Below, in pieces: positions 26,588 through 35,570 of a DNA stretch of 64,000 nt. A program made the position numbers and the translations under genes. Each line of letters opens with the position of its first letter. The first letter of the stretch is position 1. The notes beneath the pieces were generated by a model. The model saw only the letters and a program-made list of their open reading frames with translations. It made no database searches and was not told where the DNA came from. The DNA is from Deltaproteobacteria bacterium HGW-Deltaproteobacteria-6 (GTDB lineage: Bacteria > Desulfobacterota > Syntrophia > Syntrophales > Smithellaceae): the NCBI GenBank assembly GCA_002840435.1, contig PHAT01000005.1, positions 858,460-922,459 on the forward strand. The letters run 5' to 3'.

Positions 26588-27508
26588 ATGGCGCAGATTT
26601 GGCCTATCGGCGGGGGAAAAGGCGGTTCCGGCAAGAGCTTTTTAACCAGTTCACTGGGACGGTTATCGGCGGGATTGGGCAAGAGAACGCTGGTAATCGA
26701 TCTTGATCTGGGGGCGGCAAACTTGCACACCCTGGTCGGTGTTCCTTCTCCGCAAAAAGGGTTTTCCGATTTTATCCGCAAAAGAATTGTTCAACTGGAA
26801 GATACGGTGGTGGAGACCCCGTTTGAAAACCTTTTTCTCATCAGCGGCGCTCAGGACAATTTCGATATCGCCAATCTGCCTTACGAACAGAAAATCAAAA
26901 CACTCCGGGCTATCACCAGATTGGACTACGACTGCATTCTGCTGGATTTGGGCGCCGGGACGTCTTTCAATACGCTTGACTTTTTTCTGATATCACAGCA
27001 CGGCATTTTTATTACCACGCCGGAGCCGACATCCATTGAAAATGTTTATCGGCTCATTCGTTCCATTTATTTCCGTCAGATTCGATACGGCTTCAGTGTG
27101 GCTGCCTTTAAAGAGCTGGAAGAAGAGGTGCAGGACCAGTTCGGCGATGGCGCCTTCAACAAGCCTGAGTGCATGATCAAAGTCATTGCCCAGACGCATC
27201 CGGAAAAATACGCGCAGCTGCAGGATGAGTTTAATGCGTTTCGGTTCAAGCTCATTATTAATCAGATGCGCAAGCATGACAACGCCGCGTTGGGAATGCA
27301 GATGAGCAGGATGATCGAGAAGCATCTGGGATTGCATATCGAATTCGCCGGAAACGTGGCGTATGATGATCATGTTCATGACGCAATTTGTCAGCGGGTT
27401 CCTTTTCTGGAACGCTATCCCTGCACGAAGACCGCGTGTGACTTGCGTGAAGTGGGTAAACAGGTCGTGCAGAATGCCGGCAAACAATTGATGTTCCAGT
27501 ACATGTAA
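26588..27508 (+). CDS. MinD/ParA-family ATPase
   Basis: A 306-residue deviant-Walker ATPase: GGGKGGSGKSFLTSSLG, switch region VIDLDLGAANLH and CILLDLGAGTSFNTLDFF. Such proteins position cell structures, flagella or chromosomes by ATP-dependent dimerisation on membrane or DNA. No amphipathic MinD tail is obvious. ATG at 26588 with a gggagg site is preferred over the TTG at 26531. The next gene, a J-like/HTH_25 protein, follows after 48 bp and probably works with it. FleN-like flagellar number control is one option but no flagellar genes are nearby. Confidence 0.85.
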   Translation: MAQIWPIGGGKGGSGKSFLTSSLGRLSAGLGKRTLVIDLDLGAANLHTLVGVPSPQKGFSDFIRKRIVQLEDTVVETPFENLFLISGAQDNFDIANLPYEQKIKTLRAITRLDYDCILLDLGAGTSFNTLDFFLISQHGIFITTPEPTSIENVYRLIRSIYFRQIRYGFSVAAFKELEEEVQDQFGDGAFNKPECMIKVIAQTHPEKYAQLQDEFNAFRFKLIINQMRKHDNAALGMQMSRMIEKHLGLHIEFAGNVAYDDHVHDAICQRVPFLERYPCTKTACDLREVGKQVVQNAGKQLMFQYM

Positions 27509-27556
27509 GGAAGACAAGGGGTTTCATCGGAAAAGCAACGCCCATGGAGTTTTCGC

Positions 27557-28234
27557 ATGCAGAAAGGATTTGCCCAATTAAATTATTATGAAATGCTGGA
27601 CATCAAGCCGGAAGCGGTGGCGTTTGAGATACGCCATGCCTATAACGCCGCTCTGCAGATTTACCAGCCCGGCGCCCTCGCGAGCTACTCTTTCTTCCAG
27701 GAAGATGAAAGACGGGATATCCTGTCCCTCATCGAAACAGCCTATCGGACACTGATTAATGACCATACCCGGAAAGATTACGACGATGAATTGATCAGCA
27801 GGGGAGAGCTCAGCGCCAGAAAGGAAGCCCCGCCCGCTCCTAAAAAGCCGGTGAGTATTTTTGATATCAGCCGCAGCCCCGCCGTTAAATCCGTTTTGAT
27901 GAACCATGAGATTTTAAAAAACAAGATCAGTCAAAGTCAGATGATCGGCAGCATTCTAGCCCGGAATGAAATATGCGGTACGGACTTGAAAGCGATCCGC
28001 ACGGAGCTCGGGGTGCTCATTGAACAAATCGCGCAGGAGACGAAAATCCGGAATGATCATCTGAAGAGCATTGAAGAAGATCGTGTGGCGCTCCTGCCGG
28101 CGGCCATTTTTCTCAAAGGGTTTGTGAAGTCCTATCTGAGATGTTTGTGTCTGGAGCCGGTGGAGGAGCTGGCCGCCCGTTATATGGAGACCATCGCCCG
28201 TCTGTCGCAAAATCAAAAAGCGGAAGGTGTTTAG
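27557..28234 (+). CDS. J-domain-like plus RodZ-type HTH protein
   Basis: A 225-residue protein with two parts. Residues 8-80 look like a J domain (NYYEMLDIKPEAVAFEIRHAYNAAL ... IETAYRTLINDHTRKDYDDEL), but the HPD tripeptide that activates Hsp70 is missing, with YQP at its place. Residues 130-215 resemble the HTH_25 domain of RodZ (ELGVLIEQIAQETKIRNDHLKSIEEDR ... FLKGFVKSYLRCL). No membrane helix follows, unlike RodZ. With the MinD-like ATPase it suggests a cell-organisation pair. The start has a ggag site 7 bp upstream. Confidence 0.72.
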   Translation: MQKGFAQLNYYEMLDIKPEAVAFEIRHAYNAALQIYQPGALASYSFFQEDERRDILSLIETAYRTLINDHTRKDYDDELISRGELSARKEAPPAPKKPVSIFDISRSPAVKSVLMNHEILKNKISQSQMIGSILARNEICGTDLKAIRTELGVLIEQIAQETKIRNDHLKSIEEDRVALLPAAIFLKGFVKSYLRCLCLEPVEELAARYMETIARLSQNQKAEGV

Positions 28235-28368
28235 GAAGATTTTTACAACACATGTCCATCACGCCGGCGTCTGCCGCCGAAAGAAAAAAATGCGGGCGCG
28301 GGCGATCTTGTTTTCTTTGGTTTGCTTATTCACACTTTTTGTCAACCTGCAACGCAAAGGAGAGAATA

Positions 28369-29034
28369 ATGGAATCCGATACGATTAAAACTTCTCAAGG
28401 CGATCTGGTCATCAGTTTTCTGGGGCACAGCTCACTGATGATGTCCTGGAACGCCAAAACGATTCATTCCGACCCCGTGTCGAGTGAAGCGGATTACGCA
28501 AAACTGCCCAAGGCGGACATTCTGCTTATCAGCCACGACCACTATGACCATCTGGATTTGAAAGCCGTGAACCATATTAAAACCGCCGCGACAAAAATTG
28601 TCGGCAACCCGGATGTCGGAAAACAAATTCCCGAAACGATCGTCATGAAAAACGGCGATGTTAAAACCGTTGACGGCCTGAAGATAGAAGCCGTGCCCGC
28701 ATACAATATCAGGCATATGGCTGAGCCGGGAAAACCTTTTCATCCGAAAGGCACAGGCAACGGCTACATTGTAAACTTTGCCGGTTTGCGGCTCTATCTT
28801 GCCGGAGATACGGAAAATACGCCGGAGATGAAACAGCTTCAGAATATCGATATTGCTTTTCTGCCGATGAACCTGCCCTATACCATGACGCCGGAAATGG
28901 TGGCCGACGCAGCCTGCGCATTTCAGCCGAAAATTCTGTATCCCTATCATCAGGGTGAAACGGATACATCAAAGCTTGCCGCTCTGCTCAAAGACGAGAA
29001 GGGCATTGAACTGCGCATCCGGAAGATGAAGTAG
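28369..29034 (+). CDS. UPF0173-type metal-dependent hydrolase (beta-lactamase fold)
   Basis: A 221-residue metallo-beta-lactamase-fold protein with the metal motif SHDHYDHLD (HxHxDH), an early LGHSSLMMSW and a late GDTENTPEM. Members of this UlaG-like group hydrolyse phosphoesters, lactones or similar bonds; the substrate here is unknown. The open frame runs back to 28141, but ATG at 28369 with an aaaggag site 6 bp upstream fits the family start. The 331-bp gap to the next gene (29035-29365) shows no gene, repeat or clear promoter. Confidence 0.85.
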   Translation: MESDTIKTSQGDLVISFLGHSSLMMSWNAKTIHSDPVSSEADYAKLPKADILLISHDHYDHLDLKAVNHIKTAATKIVGNPDVGKQIPETIVMKNGDVKTVDGLKIEAVPAYNIRHMAEPGKPFHPKGTGNGYIVNFAGLRLYLAGDTENTPEMKQLQNIDIAFLPMNLPYTMTPEMVADAACAFQPKILYPYHQGETDTSKLAALLKDEKGIELRIRKMK

Positions 29035-29365
29035 GCCGGTTGGGGCTCATGGGCGGGCCTTTGCTTTTTCAGCAGAGTGGTATCCTCAGCATTGCAGCGA
29101 TCATGAATCATTCCAAGCCGTGTGCGCGAGCCTGGTGAATCCATGTGAACAAAACTTAAAGAATCCATTCATCCCGGCGGTATTGTCCGGCATCCCGACA
29201 CAAGAGGCCGGCCGGGTTTTCGACGCTTTAAATTTATGTTGGTGATGAAAGGGCATGGGCCGGAAGCGGTGGAACCATTTGTATCATCATTTAAATTATG
29301 TTAAGCCACTGGCATAGATTACATCAGGCATTTGGACGGATCAGAAAAACCAGAGGACGTAAGTC

Positions 29366-29953
29366 ATGAAACAAATTTGCACCTATACGGATAACATCTG
29401 CCGCAGTTTTGACCGGCCCGGCGCCGGAAACACCGATGCGGTGCTGGAAATAATAGTCCGGCGCGCCGCTCAGCTGGATATCAAAAAAATCATTATTCCG
29501 ACTTATTCTGGAAAAACAGCGCTCCGGGCGTCTAAAGTCCTGGAGCCTGCCCGCATCATTGCCGTGACTACGGCATACGGCTTTGAAAAACCTGATGCTC
29601 AGGCCATGAAGGACGCCATGCGCAGCAAGCTGTTGGCCATGGGGATGCAGGTGGTAACCGGAACGCACGCTTTGGGAGGGGTGGGACGCTCGGTTCGTAA
29701 AAAACTGGGTACCTGGCAGGTCGATGAAATCATTGCCTATACCCTGCGTATTTTCGGTCAGGGAACCAAAGTGGCGATCGAAGCCGCTTTGATGGCGGCG
29801 GATGCCGGGTGCATGCGGACCAGCGAAGATGTCATTTCCACCGGAGGGTCATCTTCCGGAATTGATACGGCGCTGGTTTTGCGGCCGGCCAACGCCAGCT
29901 CCTTTCTTGATGTTAAAGTCCGTGAAGTGATTTGCAAACCGGCGAATTTCTGA
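29366..29953 (+). CDS. Pyruvate kinase C-terminal-domain-like protein
   Basis: A 195-residue stand-alone protein of the pyruvate kinase alpha/beta-domain family (NTDAVLEIIVRRAAQLDIKKIIIPTYSGKTALRAS ... ARIIAVTTAYGFEKPD). In pyruvate kinase this domain binds allosteric effectors; the free-standing form has no catalytic domain, so its role is unknown, perhaps sensing a phosphorylated metabolite. A gagg site lies 9 bp upstream. It is followed after 42 bp by dapF on the same strand. Confidence 0.78.
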   Translation: MKQICTYTDNICRSFDRPGAGNTDAVLEIIVRRAAQLDIKKIIIPTYSGKTALRASKVLEPARIIAVTTAYGFEKPDAQAMKDAMRSKLLAMGMQVVTGTHALGGVGRSVRKKLGTWQVDEIIAYTLRIFGQGTKVAIEAALMAADAGCMRTSEDVISTGGSSSGIDTALVLRPANASSFLDVKVREVICKPANF

Positions 29954-29995
29954 TGAGCCCACTGTAAAATATGGGGAATCCAACAAGGTGAAAAT

Positions 29996-30835
29996 ATGGG
30001 CATGAATAAAACACGTTTCATCAGCTTTTGGAAAATGAGCGGCAGCGGCAACGATTTCATCATTATCGACAACCGTGATCTGTCGCTCGATGTCGGTGAT
30101 CTGCCGGTATTTGCCCGCCGGATTTGCGCGCGCAAAGTTTCCGTCGGCGCCGACGGCCTTTTCCTGATTGAACCCTCGGCATCCGTTGATTTCAAATGGC
30201 GGTTCTTTAATTCCGACGGCTCCATGGGGGAAATGTGCGGCAACGGCGCCCGTTGCGTGGCCCGTTGGGCTTATCAAAACGGTGTTACGGGGGCAAAACT
30301 GTCCTTTGAAACGCTGGCCGGTATTATTGACGCCGAAGTATCGGATGATACGGTTAAAGTTCGACTGACCGATCCGTCGCTTTTACAGCAGAATGTCAGT
30401 CTGTTTCTGCAAGGCGGCCCATGCGGATTGGATCACATCGATACCGGTGTGCCCCATGCCGTTTGCTTTGTGGAATCCGTTGAGGCTTCCGATGTTGTCG
30501 CCACCGGAAGGCAAATCCGCCGGCATGACTATTTCCAGCCCAAAGGGACGAACGCGAATTTTGCCGAAGTATCGGACCCGCACCAGATGAAGGTCAGGAC
30601 TTACGAGCGCGGTGTCGAAGATGAGACGCTGGCCTGCGGCACCGGAGTTGTCGCTTCCGTTCTGGCGGCAGCCGGGCGGAGTCTTGTGGAATCACCGGTG
30701 GACGTGACTGTGCAAAGCGGCGAAATATTACGCGTTTATTTTTCCCGGCGGGACGGTCGTTTTGAAGAGATTTATCTTGAAGGTAAAGTGAAAATAGTCT
30801 ATCAGGGAATGCTTTTTGAAGAAGCGTACAAATAA
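29996..30835 (+). CDS. dapF: Diaminopimelate epimerase
   Basis: A 279-residue epimerase converting LL- to meso-diaminopimelate for lysine and peptidoglycan. The two catalytic cysteines are present: C81 in GEMCGNGARC and C224 in LACGTGVVASV. The N-terminal FWKMSGSGNDFIIIDNR is also typical. It is followed at 25 bp by dapL, so the last steps of the aminotransferase pathway to meso-DAP are in one operon. Confidence 0.96.
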   Translation: MGMNKTRFISFWKMSGSGNDFIIIDNRDLSLDVGDLPVFARRICARKVSVGADGLFLIEPSASVDFKWRFFNSDGSMGEMCGNGARCVARWAYQNGVTGAKLSFETLAGIIDAEVSDDTVKVRLTDPSLLQQNVSLFLQGGPCGLDHIDTGVPHAVCFVESVEASDVVATGRQIRRHDYFQPKGTNANFAEVSDPHQMKVRTYERGVEDETLACGTGVVASVLAAAGRSLVESPVDVTVQSGEILRVYFSRRDGRFEEIYLEGKVKIVYQGMLFEEAYK

Positions 30836-30860
30836 ACCTGATCAGGAAGGGACGATAACT

Positions 30861-32030
30861 GTGCAAACTGCTGATAGATTAAAGAAAATTCCGCCATATC
30901 TTTTTATGGAGCTCCGGAAAAAAATTAATAAAGCCAAGTCCGAGGGCGTGGATGTGATATCGCTCGCGATCGGCGACCCGGTCGAAGCAACACCCGATTC
31001 CATCATTAATGAACTGTGCCGCTCTGCCCGTGATCCGCAAAATCACCGCTATCCCACCGATGAAGAAAAGGGGATGCTGGCCTTCCGCAAGGAGATTGCC
31101 CGCTGGTATGCAGAACGTTACGGCGTCAGCCTCAACCCTGAAAACGAAATTCTGGGCCTGATCGGCTCCAAAGAAGGCTGCCATCACTTTATGCTGGCGC
31201 GTGTCAATCCCGGCGATACGGTTTTGATGACCGATCCCGGCTATCCGGCGTATCGGTCCAGCATTCTGATGGCGGAAGGCGTTCCTTACAATGTTCCCAT
31301 CCTTCCGCAAAATAATTATCTGCCGGTGCTGGAAGACATTCCGACGGATGTGGCTAAGAAAGCCAGCGCGATGTTTTTGAATTACCCGAATAACCCGACG
31401 GGCGCCTGCGCCACCCTGGAATTTTTAAACAAACTGGTAGCCTTTGCCGGCGAGTATAACATTGCCATCTGTTATGATAACCCCTATAGTGAAATTGTTT
31501 TTGCCGGACAGGAACGCATCAGTTTTCTGATGGCGCCGGGGGCAAAAGATGTGGGTGTGGAACTGAATTCTCTTTCCAAACCATTTAATATGTGCGGCTG
31601 GCGGCTGGGGATGGCAGCCGGCAATCCCGAACTGATTGCCGGCATCAGCAAAGTGAAGGAAAATACGGATTCCGGAGTTTTCAACGCGGTTCAGTATGCG
31701 GGCATTCAGGCCTTGCATAACGAAGCGGGCTTTATTGAGGAAATGCTCTCCATCTATGGCCGCAGAAGAGAGCTGGTTTTGAAAACACTCAAGAAAATCG
31801 GCATCGATTTTAATCCGCCGCGCGGTACATTTTATCTGTGGGTGCCGGCGCCCAAGGGCATGACGTCGCTGGAATTCACCAATCGTCTGTTTGATAAAAC
31901 CGCCGTCGTTGTGGCCTCCGGTACGGCATACGGCCAGTACGGCGAAGGATTTATCCGCATCTCGCTCACCGTGCCGGATGACCGGTTGAAAGAAGCGATG
32001 GGGCGAATCGAAAAAGAATTTGTGAAATAA
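30861..32030 (+). CDS. dapL: LL-diaminopimelate aminotransferase
   Basis: A 389-residue fold-type I PLP aminotransferase. The segment NSLSKPFNMCGWRLGMAAGN holds the PLP lysine, and LNYPNNPTGACAT is the substrate/PLP loop. With dapF directly upstream it is best read as DapL, which makes LL-DAP from tetrahydrodipicolinate in one step, bypassing the acyl routes. A GTG start at 30861 is chosen because a gaaggga site lies upstream and the frame further up overlaps dapF. Other class I aminotransferases are possible but less likely. Confidence 0.88.
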   Translation: MQTADRLKKIPPYLFMELRKKINKAKSEGVDVISLAIGDPVEATPDSIINELCRSARDPQNHRYPTDEEKGMLAFRKEIARWYAERYGVSLNPENEILGLIGSKEGCHHFMLARVNPGDTVLMTDPGYPAYRSSILMAEGVPYNVPILPQNNYLPVLEDIPTDVAKKASAMFLNYPNNPTGACATLEFLNKLVAFAGEYNIAICYDNPYSEIVFAGQERISFLMAPGAKDVGVELNSLSKPFNMCGWRLGMAAGNPELIAGISKVKENTDSGVFNAVQYAGIQALHNEAGFIEEMLSIYGRRRELVLKTLKKIGIDFNPPRGTFYLWVPAPKGMTSLEFTNRLFDKTAVVVASGTAYGQYGEGFIRISLTVPDDRLKEAMGRIEKEFVK

Positions 32031-32040
32031 CGCCGGAAAA

Positions 32041-32149
32041 GGTCTGTATGCTGCGTTGCACTGCAGCCTCGGGCGTTGCGGCGTACGAACTGTACGCCTC
32101 ACTTCCTCGGCTTTGCGCGCCTTGCCTCCAGAGCCTTTTGCGACGTTAT
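32041..32149. repeat. GC-rich hairpin repeat after dapL
   Basis: Contains GGCGTAC (32080-32086) and GTACGCC (32092-32098) around a 5-base loop, set within a longer imperfect inverted repeat (ctgcagcctcggg against ctcggctttgcg). It looks like a dispersed intergenic repeat of a kind common in deltaproteobacteria; it may also stop dapL transcription. No second copy lies in this window. Confidence 0.45.
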
Positions 32150-32222
32150 TGAATGAGCTTAAAATGAAACAATGATAGGATGCTACCCTGTTCTGCTTTT
32201 TATGCAAAACGTCGTTATCGTT

Positions 32223-32249
32223 GTCATTCCCGCGCAAGCGGGAATCCAG
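32223..32249. repeat. TCATTCCCGC-type palindrome
   Basis: TCATTCCCGC and GCGGGAATCCA form a perfect hairpin around gcaa. This is a widespread intergenic repeat type. A diverged relative (gtcaccccgg and ctggggtccag) flanks 59522-59587. Confidence 0.55.
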
Positions 32250-32311
32250 TAAATAATAAGTAATAATTATCCTGTGTGTTTATGATTCGGTTAAATAGAA
32301 GGTAATAGAAA

Positions 32312-33343
32312 ATGGAAATAGGTATTGTTGGCCTTCCCCAGAGCGGGAAAAGCACCTTGTTTGAAATCATGACCGGCGTGAAAAGCAGCCAGTCGCACAA
32401 TGAAACGGTTGTGCGCGGCCAGGCGTCCGTACCGGATGAGCGCTTTGACAAACTGGTCGCGATCTACAAACCGGTCAAAGTATCGCCCGCCAAAGTTCCC
32501 TTTGTAGATGTCCATGCCGTAGGCGAGCATCCCTGGGATGCCATCCGGCAGAACTTAAGCGGCACCGACAGTATCCTGCATGTGGTTGATGGTTTTTCTC
32601 TGCCCGATATTTCACTTGCCCTTGATGCTTATCGCAAGCTGGAAGATGAGCTGGTTCTCTCCGATCTTTTGATCATAGAAAAAAAGCTGGAGCGTCTGGC
32701 CAAAACACCCAAAAAGGCCATTTCGCCGCAGGAGACGGCGCAAAACGATCTGCTGCCCAGGTTAAAAGATTGCCTGGAAGCGGGGAAACCGCTGCGCGCG
32801 GCAGGGCTAACGCCCGCGGAAGTATTTATGCTCAGGAGTTTTTCATTCTGGTCCATCAAGCCGGAGCTGGTTGTGGTCAATGTCGGGGAAGATAATCTTT
32901 CATTTGCCGAAACTTTTGCCGCCGAGGCAAAACTCACAGAACCGGTCCTGGGGATCTGCTGCAAGATCGAGGCGGAACTGACCGGGCTGGATGCCGCTGA
33001 TCAAAAAGAATTTCTGTCTTCGATGGGCATTGCGGAGCCGGCGTTTGGCCGGATCATCCGCGCGGCTTTTGCTCTGCTGGGCCGCATGTCATTTTTTACC
33101 GTGGGTGAAGACGAAGTCAAGGCCTGGGTCATTCCGGTCGCGACCAAAGCCCCCAAAGCCGCGGGCGCGATTCACAACGATTTCGAACGGGGTTTTATCA
33201 AAGCCGAAGTCATGTCCTATGACGATTTTATCGCTCACAACGGTTCCGCAGCACAGGTCAAATCCGCCGGTCGTCTGCGCCTGGAAGGAAAGGAATACAT
33301 CGTCCAGGACGGCGACATCATCAATTTCCGCTTCAATGTTTGA
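32312..33343 (+). CDS. YchF-related P-loop protein
   Basis: A 343-residue protein related to the translation-associated ATPase YchF. The P-loop is GLPQSGKSTLFEI and the C-terminal DUF933/TGS-like end is recognisable (GAIHNDFERGFIKAEVMSYDDF ... KEYIVQDGDIINFRFNV). The G3 position reads VDVHAVGEH rather than the DxxG seen in most relatives, and it is about 20 residues shorter than typical YchF, so it is probably a divergent paralogue. A gaagg site precedes the ATG. It stands alone between repeat-rich and regulatory gaps. Confidence 0.82.
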   Translation: MEIGIVGLPQSGKSTLFEIMTGVKSSQSHNETVVRGQASVPDERFDKLVAIYKPVKVSPAKVPFVDVHAVGEHPWDAIRQNLSGTDSILHVVDGFSLPDISLALDAYRKLEDELVLSDLLIIEKKLERLAKTPKKAISPQETAQNDLLPRLKDCLEAGKPLRAAGLTPAEVFMLRSFSFWSIKPELVVVNVGEDNLSFAETFAAEAKLTEPVLGICCKIEAELTGLDAADQKEFLSSMGIAEPAFGRIIRAAFALLGRMSFFTVGEDEVKAWVIPVATKAPKAAGAIHNDFERGFIKAEVMSYDDFIAHNGSAAQVKSAGRLRLEGKEYIVQDGDIINFRFNV

Positions 33344-33520
33344 TATGTCTGGAAGGATAAGCAAACATTACCGCATTAATCCGCAGGGGCAGGTCTGACT
33401 TTCCGGATGAATGCCATCGTATTCATATTCTGATATACACAATACATGTATTCGCCACTTCATTTCTAATGATTGCCTTTTTATCCCCTTATCCGTCTCT
33501 TGGTCGCCGGGAGATTTACA

Positions 33521-33574
33521 ATGACGGATATTTATGCCAATGTAACTCAAATTCCAGAGAAGCTTAAATATTAG
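33521..33574 (+). pseudogene. Possible 5' remnant of a methyltransferase gene
   Basis: A 17-codon reading frame (MTDIYANVTQIPEKLKY, then stop) has a good gggag ribosome site and resembles the first residues of many class I SAM-dependent methyltransferases. The rest of such a gene is absent: the ABC transporter gene starts 55 bp later. It may be a deletion scar or a leader peptide. The remaining part of the gap 33344-33628 shows nothing clear. Confidence 0.3.
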
Positions 33575-33628
33575 ATTAAAACGTACTTATACAGATCTGC
33601 CTCAGGGTCTTTCGAAAGGAGAAGTAGT

Positions 33629-34312
33629 ATGGCTTTAATTGATATGAAAAACATTACCAAAGATTATCATCTCGGGGAAACGGTGGTGCACGCCCTGAGA
33701 GGGGTTGATCTGCAAATTGATGAAAAAGAATTTGTGGCCATCTGGGGGCCGTCCGGGTCCGGCAAGACCACCCTTTTGAATCTGATCGGCGCCATTGATG
33801 AACCAACCACCGGAGAACTGGCTATTGCCGGCAAGGATGTCCGGTCTTTGACGGATAACCAGAAAAGCGCACATCGCAATGAAAAAATCGGGTTTGTCTT
33901 TCAGGGGTTCAATCTGGTTCCGGTTCTTTCCGCGCTGGAAAATGTCATGCTGCCGCTGCAGATCAAGGGCGCATCGGCAGCAGAAGCCAGAAAGCAGGCG
34001 ATAGCTCGCCTGGAGGAAGTGGGCTTAATCGACCTGGTCCATAAGCGTCCGGCAAAAATGTCGGGAGGCCAGCAGCAAAGGGTATCGATCGCGCGGGCGC
34101 TGGTGAACGACCCGTCGCTCGTGATTGCCGATGAACCGACGGCCAATCTGGATTCGGAAACCGCCCATATGATCATCGATCTCATGCGCGAGTTGAACGA
34201 AAAAGACCACACCACTTTTATTTTTTCTACCCATGATCAAAGACTGCTGGACCGCGTCGAACGACTGGTGCGTCTGGAAGATGGCAAGATCGTTAACGGA
34301 GGACAAAACTAA
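33629..34312 (+). CDS. ABC transporter ATP-binding protein (LolD/MacB type)
   Basis: A 227-residue ATPase with Walker A GPSGSGKTT, the Q-loop FQGFNLVPVLSALENV, signature MSGGQQQR and Walker B LVIADEPT. The family drives FtsX-like permeases that extract lipoproteins, export peptides or pull substrates across the envelope. A strong aaaggag site is present. The stop overlaps the ATG of the permease, so the two are coupled. The next genes, a LolA-like carrier and an outer-membrane barrel, suggest movement of a lipid or lipoprotein to the outer membrane. Confidence 0.93.
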   Translation: MALIDMKNITKDYHLGETVVHALRGVDLQIDEKEFVAIWGPSGSGKTTLLNLIGAIDEPTTGELAIAGKDVRSLTDNQKSAHRNEKIGFVFQGFNLVPVLSALENVMLPLQIKGASAAEARKQAIARLEEVGLIDLVHKRPAKMSGGQQQRVSIARALVNDPSLVIADEPTANLDSETAHMIIDLMRELNEKDHTTFIFSTHDQRLLDRVERLVRLEDGKIVNGGQN

Positions 34313-35550
34313 TGATGAAATGGATCAAACTGGCCGTTCGCAATATTTTCAGGAACAAGCGCCGCTCTCTGGTTACGCTGATTGCGATCGCCGTGGGCTT
34401 TGCCTCAATCAGTCTTTATTATGGTTATATGCACGCCGTGTATCAGGGCCTCCGGTTTATGGCCATTCACGCAGAGGGCCTGGGTCATTTGAGGATTAAC
34501 AAGGAAGGATGGAAGGAAAAGGGAAAGAACGATCCGGAAAAATACATGTTCTCCAAAGAGGAAACGCAAAAGATTATCGAAATTGTTACGGCCGAGGAGA
34601 ACGTCAGACTGGCCACACCGCAAATTCAGCTGACCGGTATTGTCACCAATGGAATCACCTCGACTATTTTTATTGCTCAGGGCGTCATTCCTAAAGATGA
34701 GAGGATGATTAAAGGAGCCTGGGCTGAATTTATGCCGGTCAAAGGACAACCCCTGAATGATGAGACACGCTATGGCGTCGAAATAGCGAAAGATTTGAGC
34801 AGGTATCTTAACCTGACTGAGGGCAAGGATGGCGTGGTGATGGCGCCCACTTTAAGCGGACAAATGAACGCTTTGGATATCAAGATTAATGGCGTTTACG
34901 ATACCGGCTCCGATTTCTCTAACGATAAATTCATGCGCTTCAATTATTACTTCGCACAGTCTCTGCTGGACACGCAGGCAGCGGAAAGAATAGTCATCCT
35001 GCTTATGGACTGGCAGGATACCGATCAGATGCGCGCCCTTTTTCTTGCGAAACTGAAAGCGGCCGGCATCAATTGTGAAATCAGAACATGGGAAGATTTA
35101 TCGCTGTACTTTACGAAACAGAAAGCTTTTCTCCGGGTCATGTTTATGTTTCTCTTTTCCATCGTTCTGGTGATTGTGGTCATGACCACGGTGAACACGA
35201 TGGGGATGACCATTCTCGAGAGAACGCGGGAAATCGGGACGCTGAGGGCTCTGGGATTGAAGCGCAGAGGGGTATCTTTTCTGTTTGCCCTGGAAGGAGC
35301 CTTTATAGGATTTTTCGGCAGTATCCTGGGGATTGTCCTGCATACAGGCGTGTGGGCGCTGATCAAAAAGTATCCGCCAAGATATACACCCGCGGGTTTT
35401 TCCATGCCTGTAGACATGAAGGTGGACATGGTGCCGGCCATGCTGCTTATTCTGCTTTTGAGCCTGGTGCTGTTGTCTTTAATCGCGGCAATCATTCCGG
35501 CCAGAGGCGCGGCCAAGCGGAATATTGTCGATTCTTTGGGACATGTTTAA
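34312..35550 (+). CDS. FtsX-family ABC permease (LolC/LolE-like)
   Basis: A 412-residue permease. The N-terminal WIKLAVRNIFRNKRRSLVTLIAIAVGFASI is the conserved FtsX/LolC start with the first helix, followed by a large periplasmic domain (about 45-270) and three C-terminal helices, with TTVNTMGMTILERTREIGTLRALGLKRR between them. It works with the ATPase encoded just upstream. As a single permease type it would act as a homodimer, unlike the LolC/LolE heterodimer. Confidence 0.9.
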   Translation: MMKWIKLAVRNIFRNKRRSLVTLIAIAVGFASISLYYGYMHAVYQGLRFMAIHAEGLGHLRINKEGWKEKGKNDPEKYMFSKEETQKIIEIVTAEENVRLATPQIQLTGIVTNGITSTIFIAQGVIPKDERMIKGAWAEFMPVKGQPLNDETRYGVEIAKDLSRYLNLTEGKDGVVMAPTLSGQMNALDIKINGVYDTGSDFSNDKFMRFNYYFAQSLLDTQAAERIVILLMDWQDTDQMRALFLAKLKAAGINCEIRTWEDLSLYFTKQKAFLRVMFMFLFSIVLVIVVMTTVNTMGMTILERTREIGTLRALGLKRRGVSFLFALEGAFIGFFGSILGIVLHTGVWALIKKYPPRYTPAGFSMPVDMKVDMVPAMLLILLLSLVLLSLIAAIIPARGAAKRNIVDSLGHV

Positions 35551-35570
35551 ATATGAAAAGGAGAAGGATA

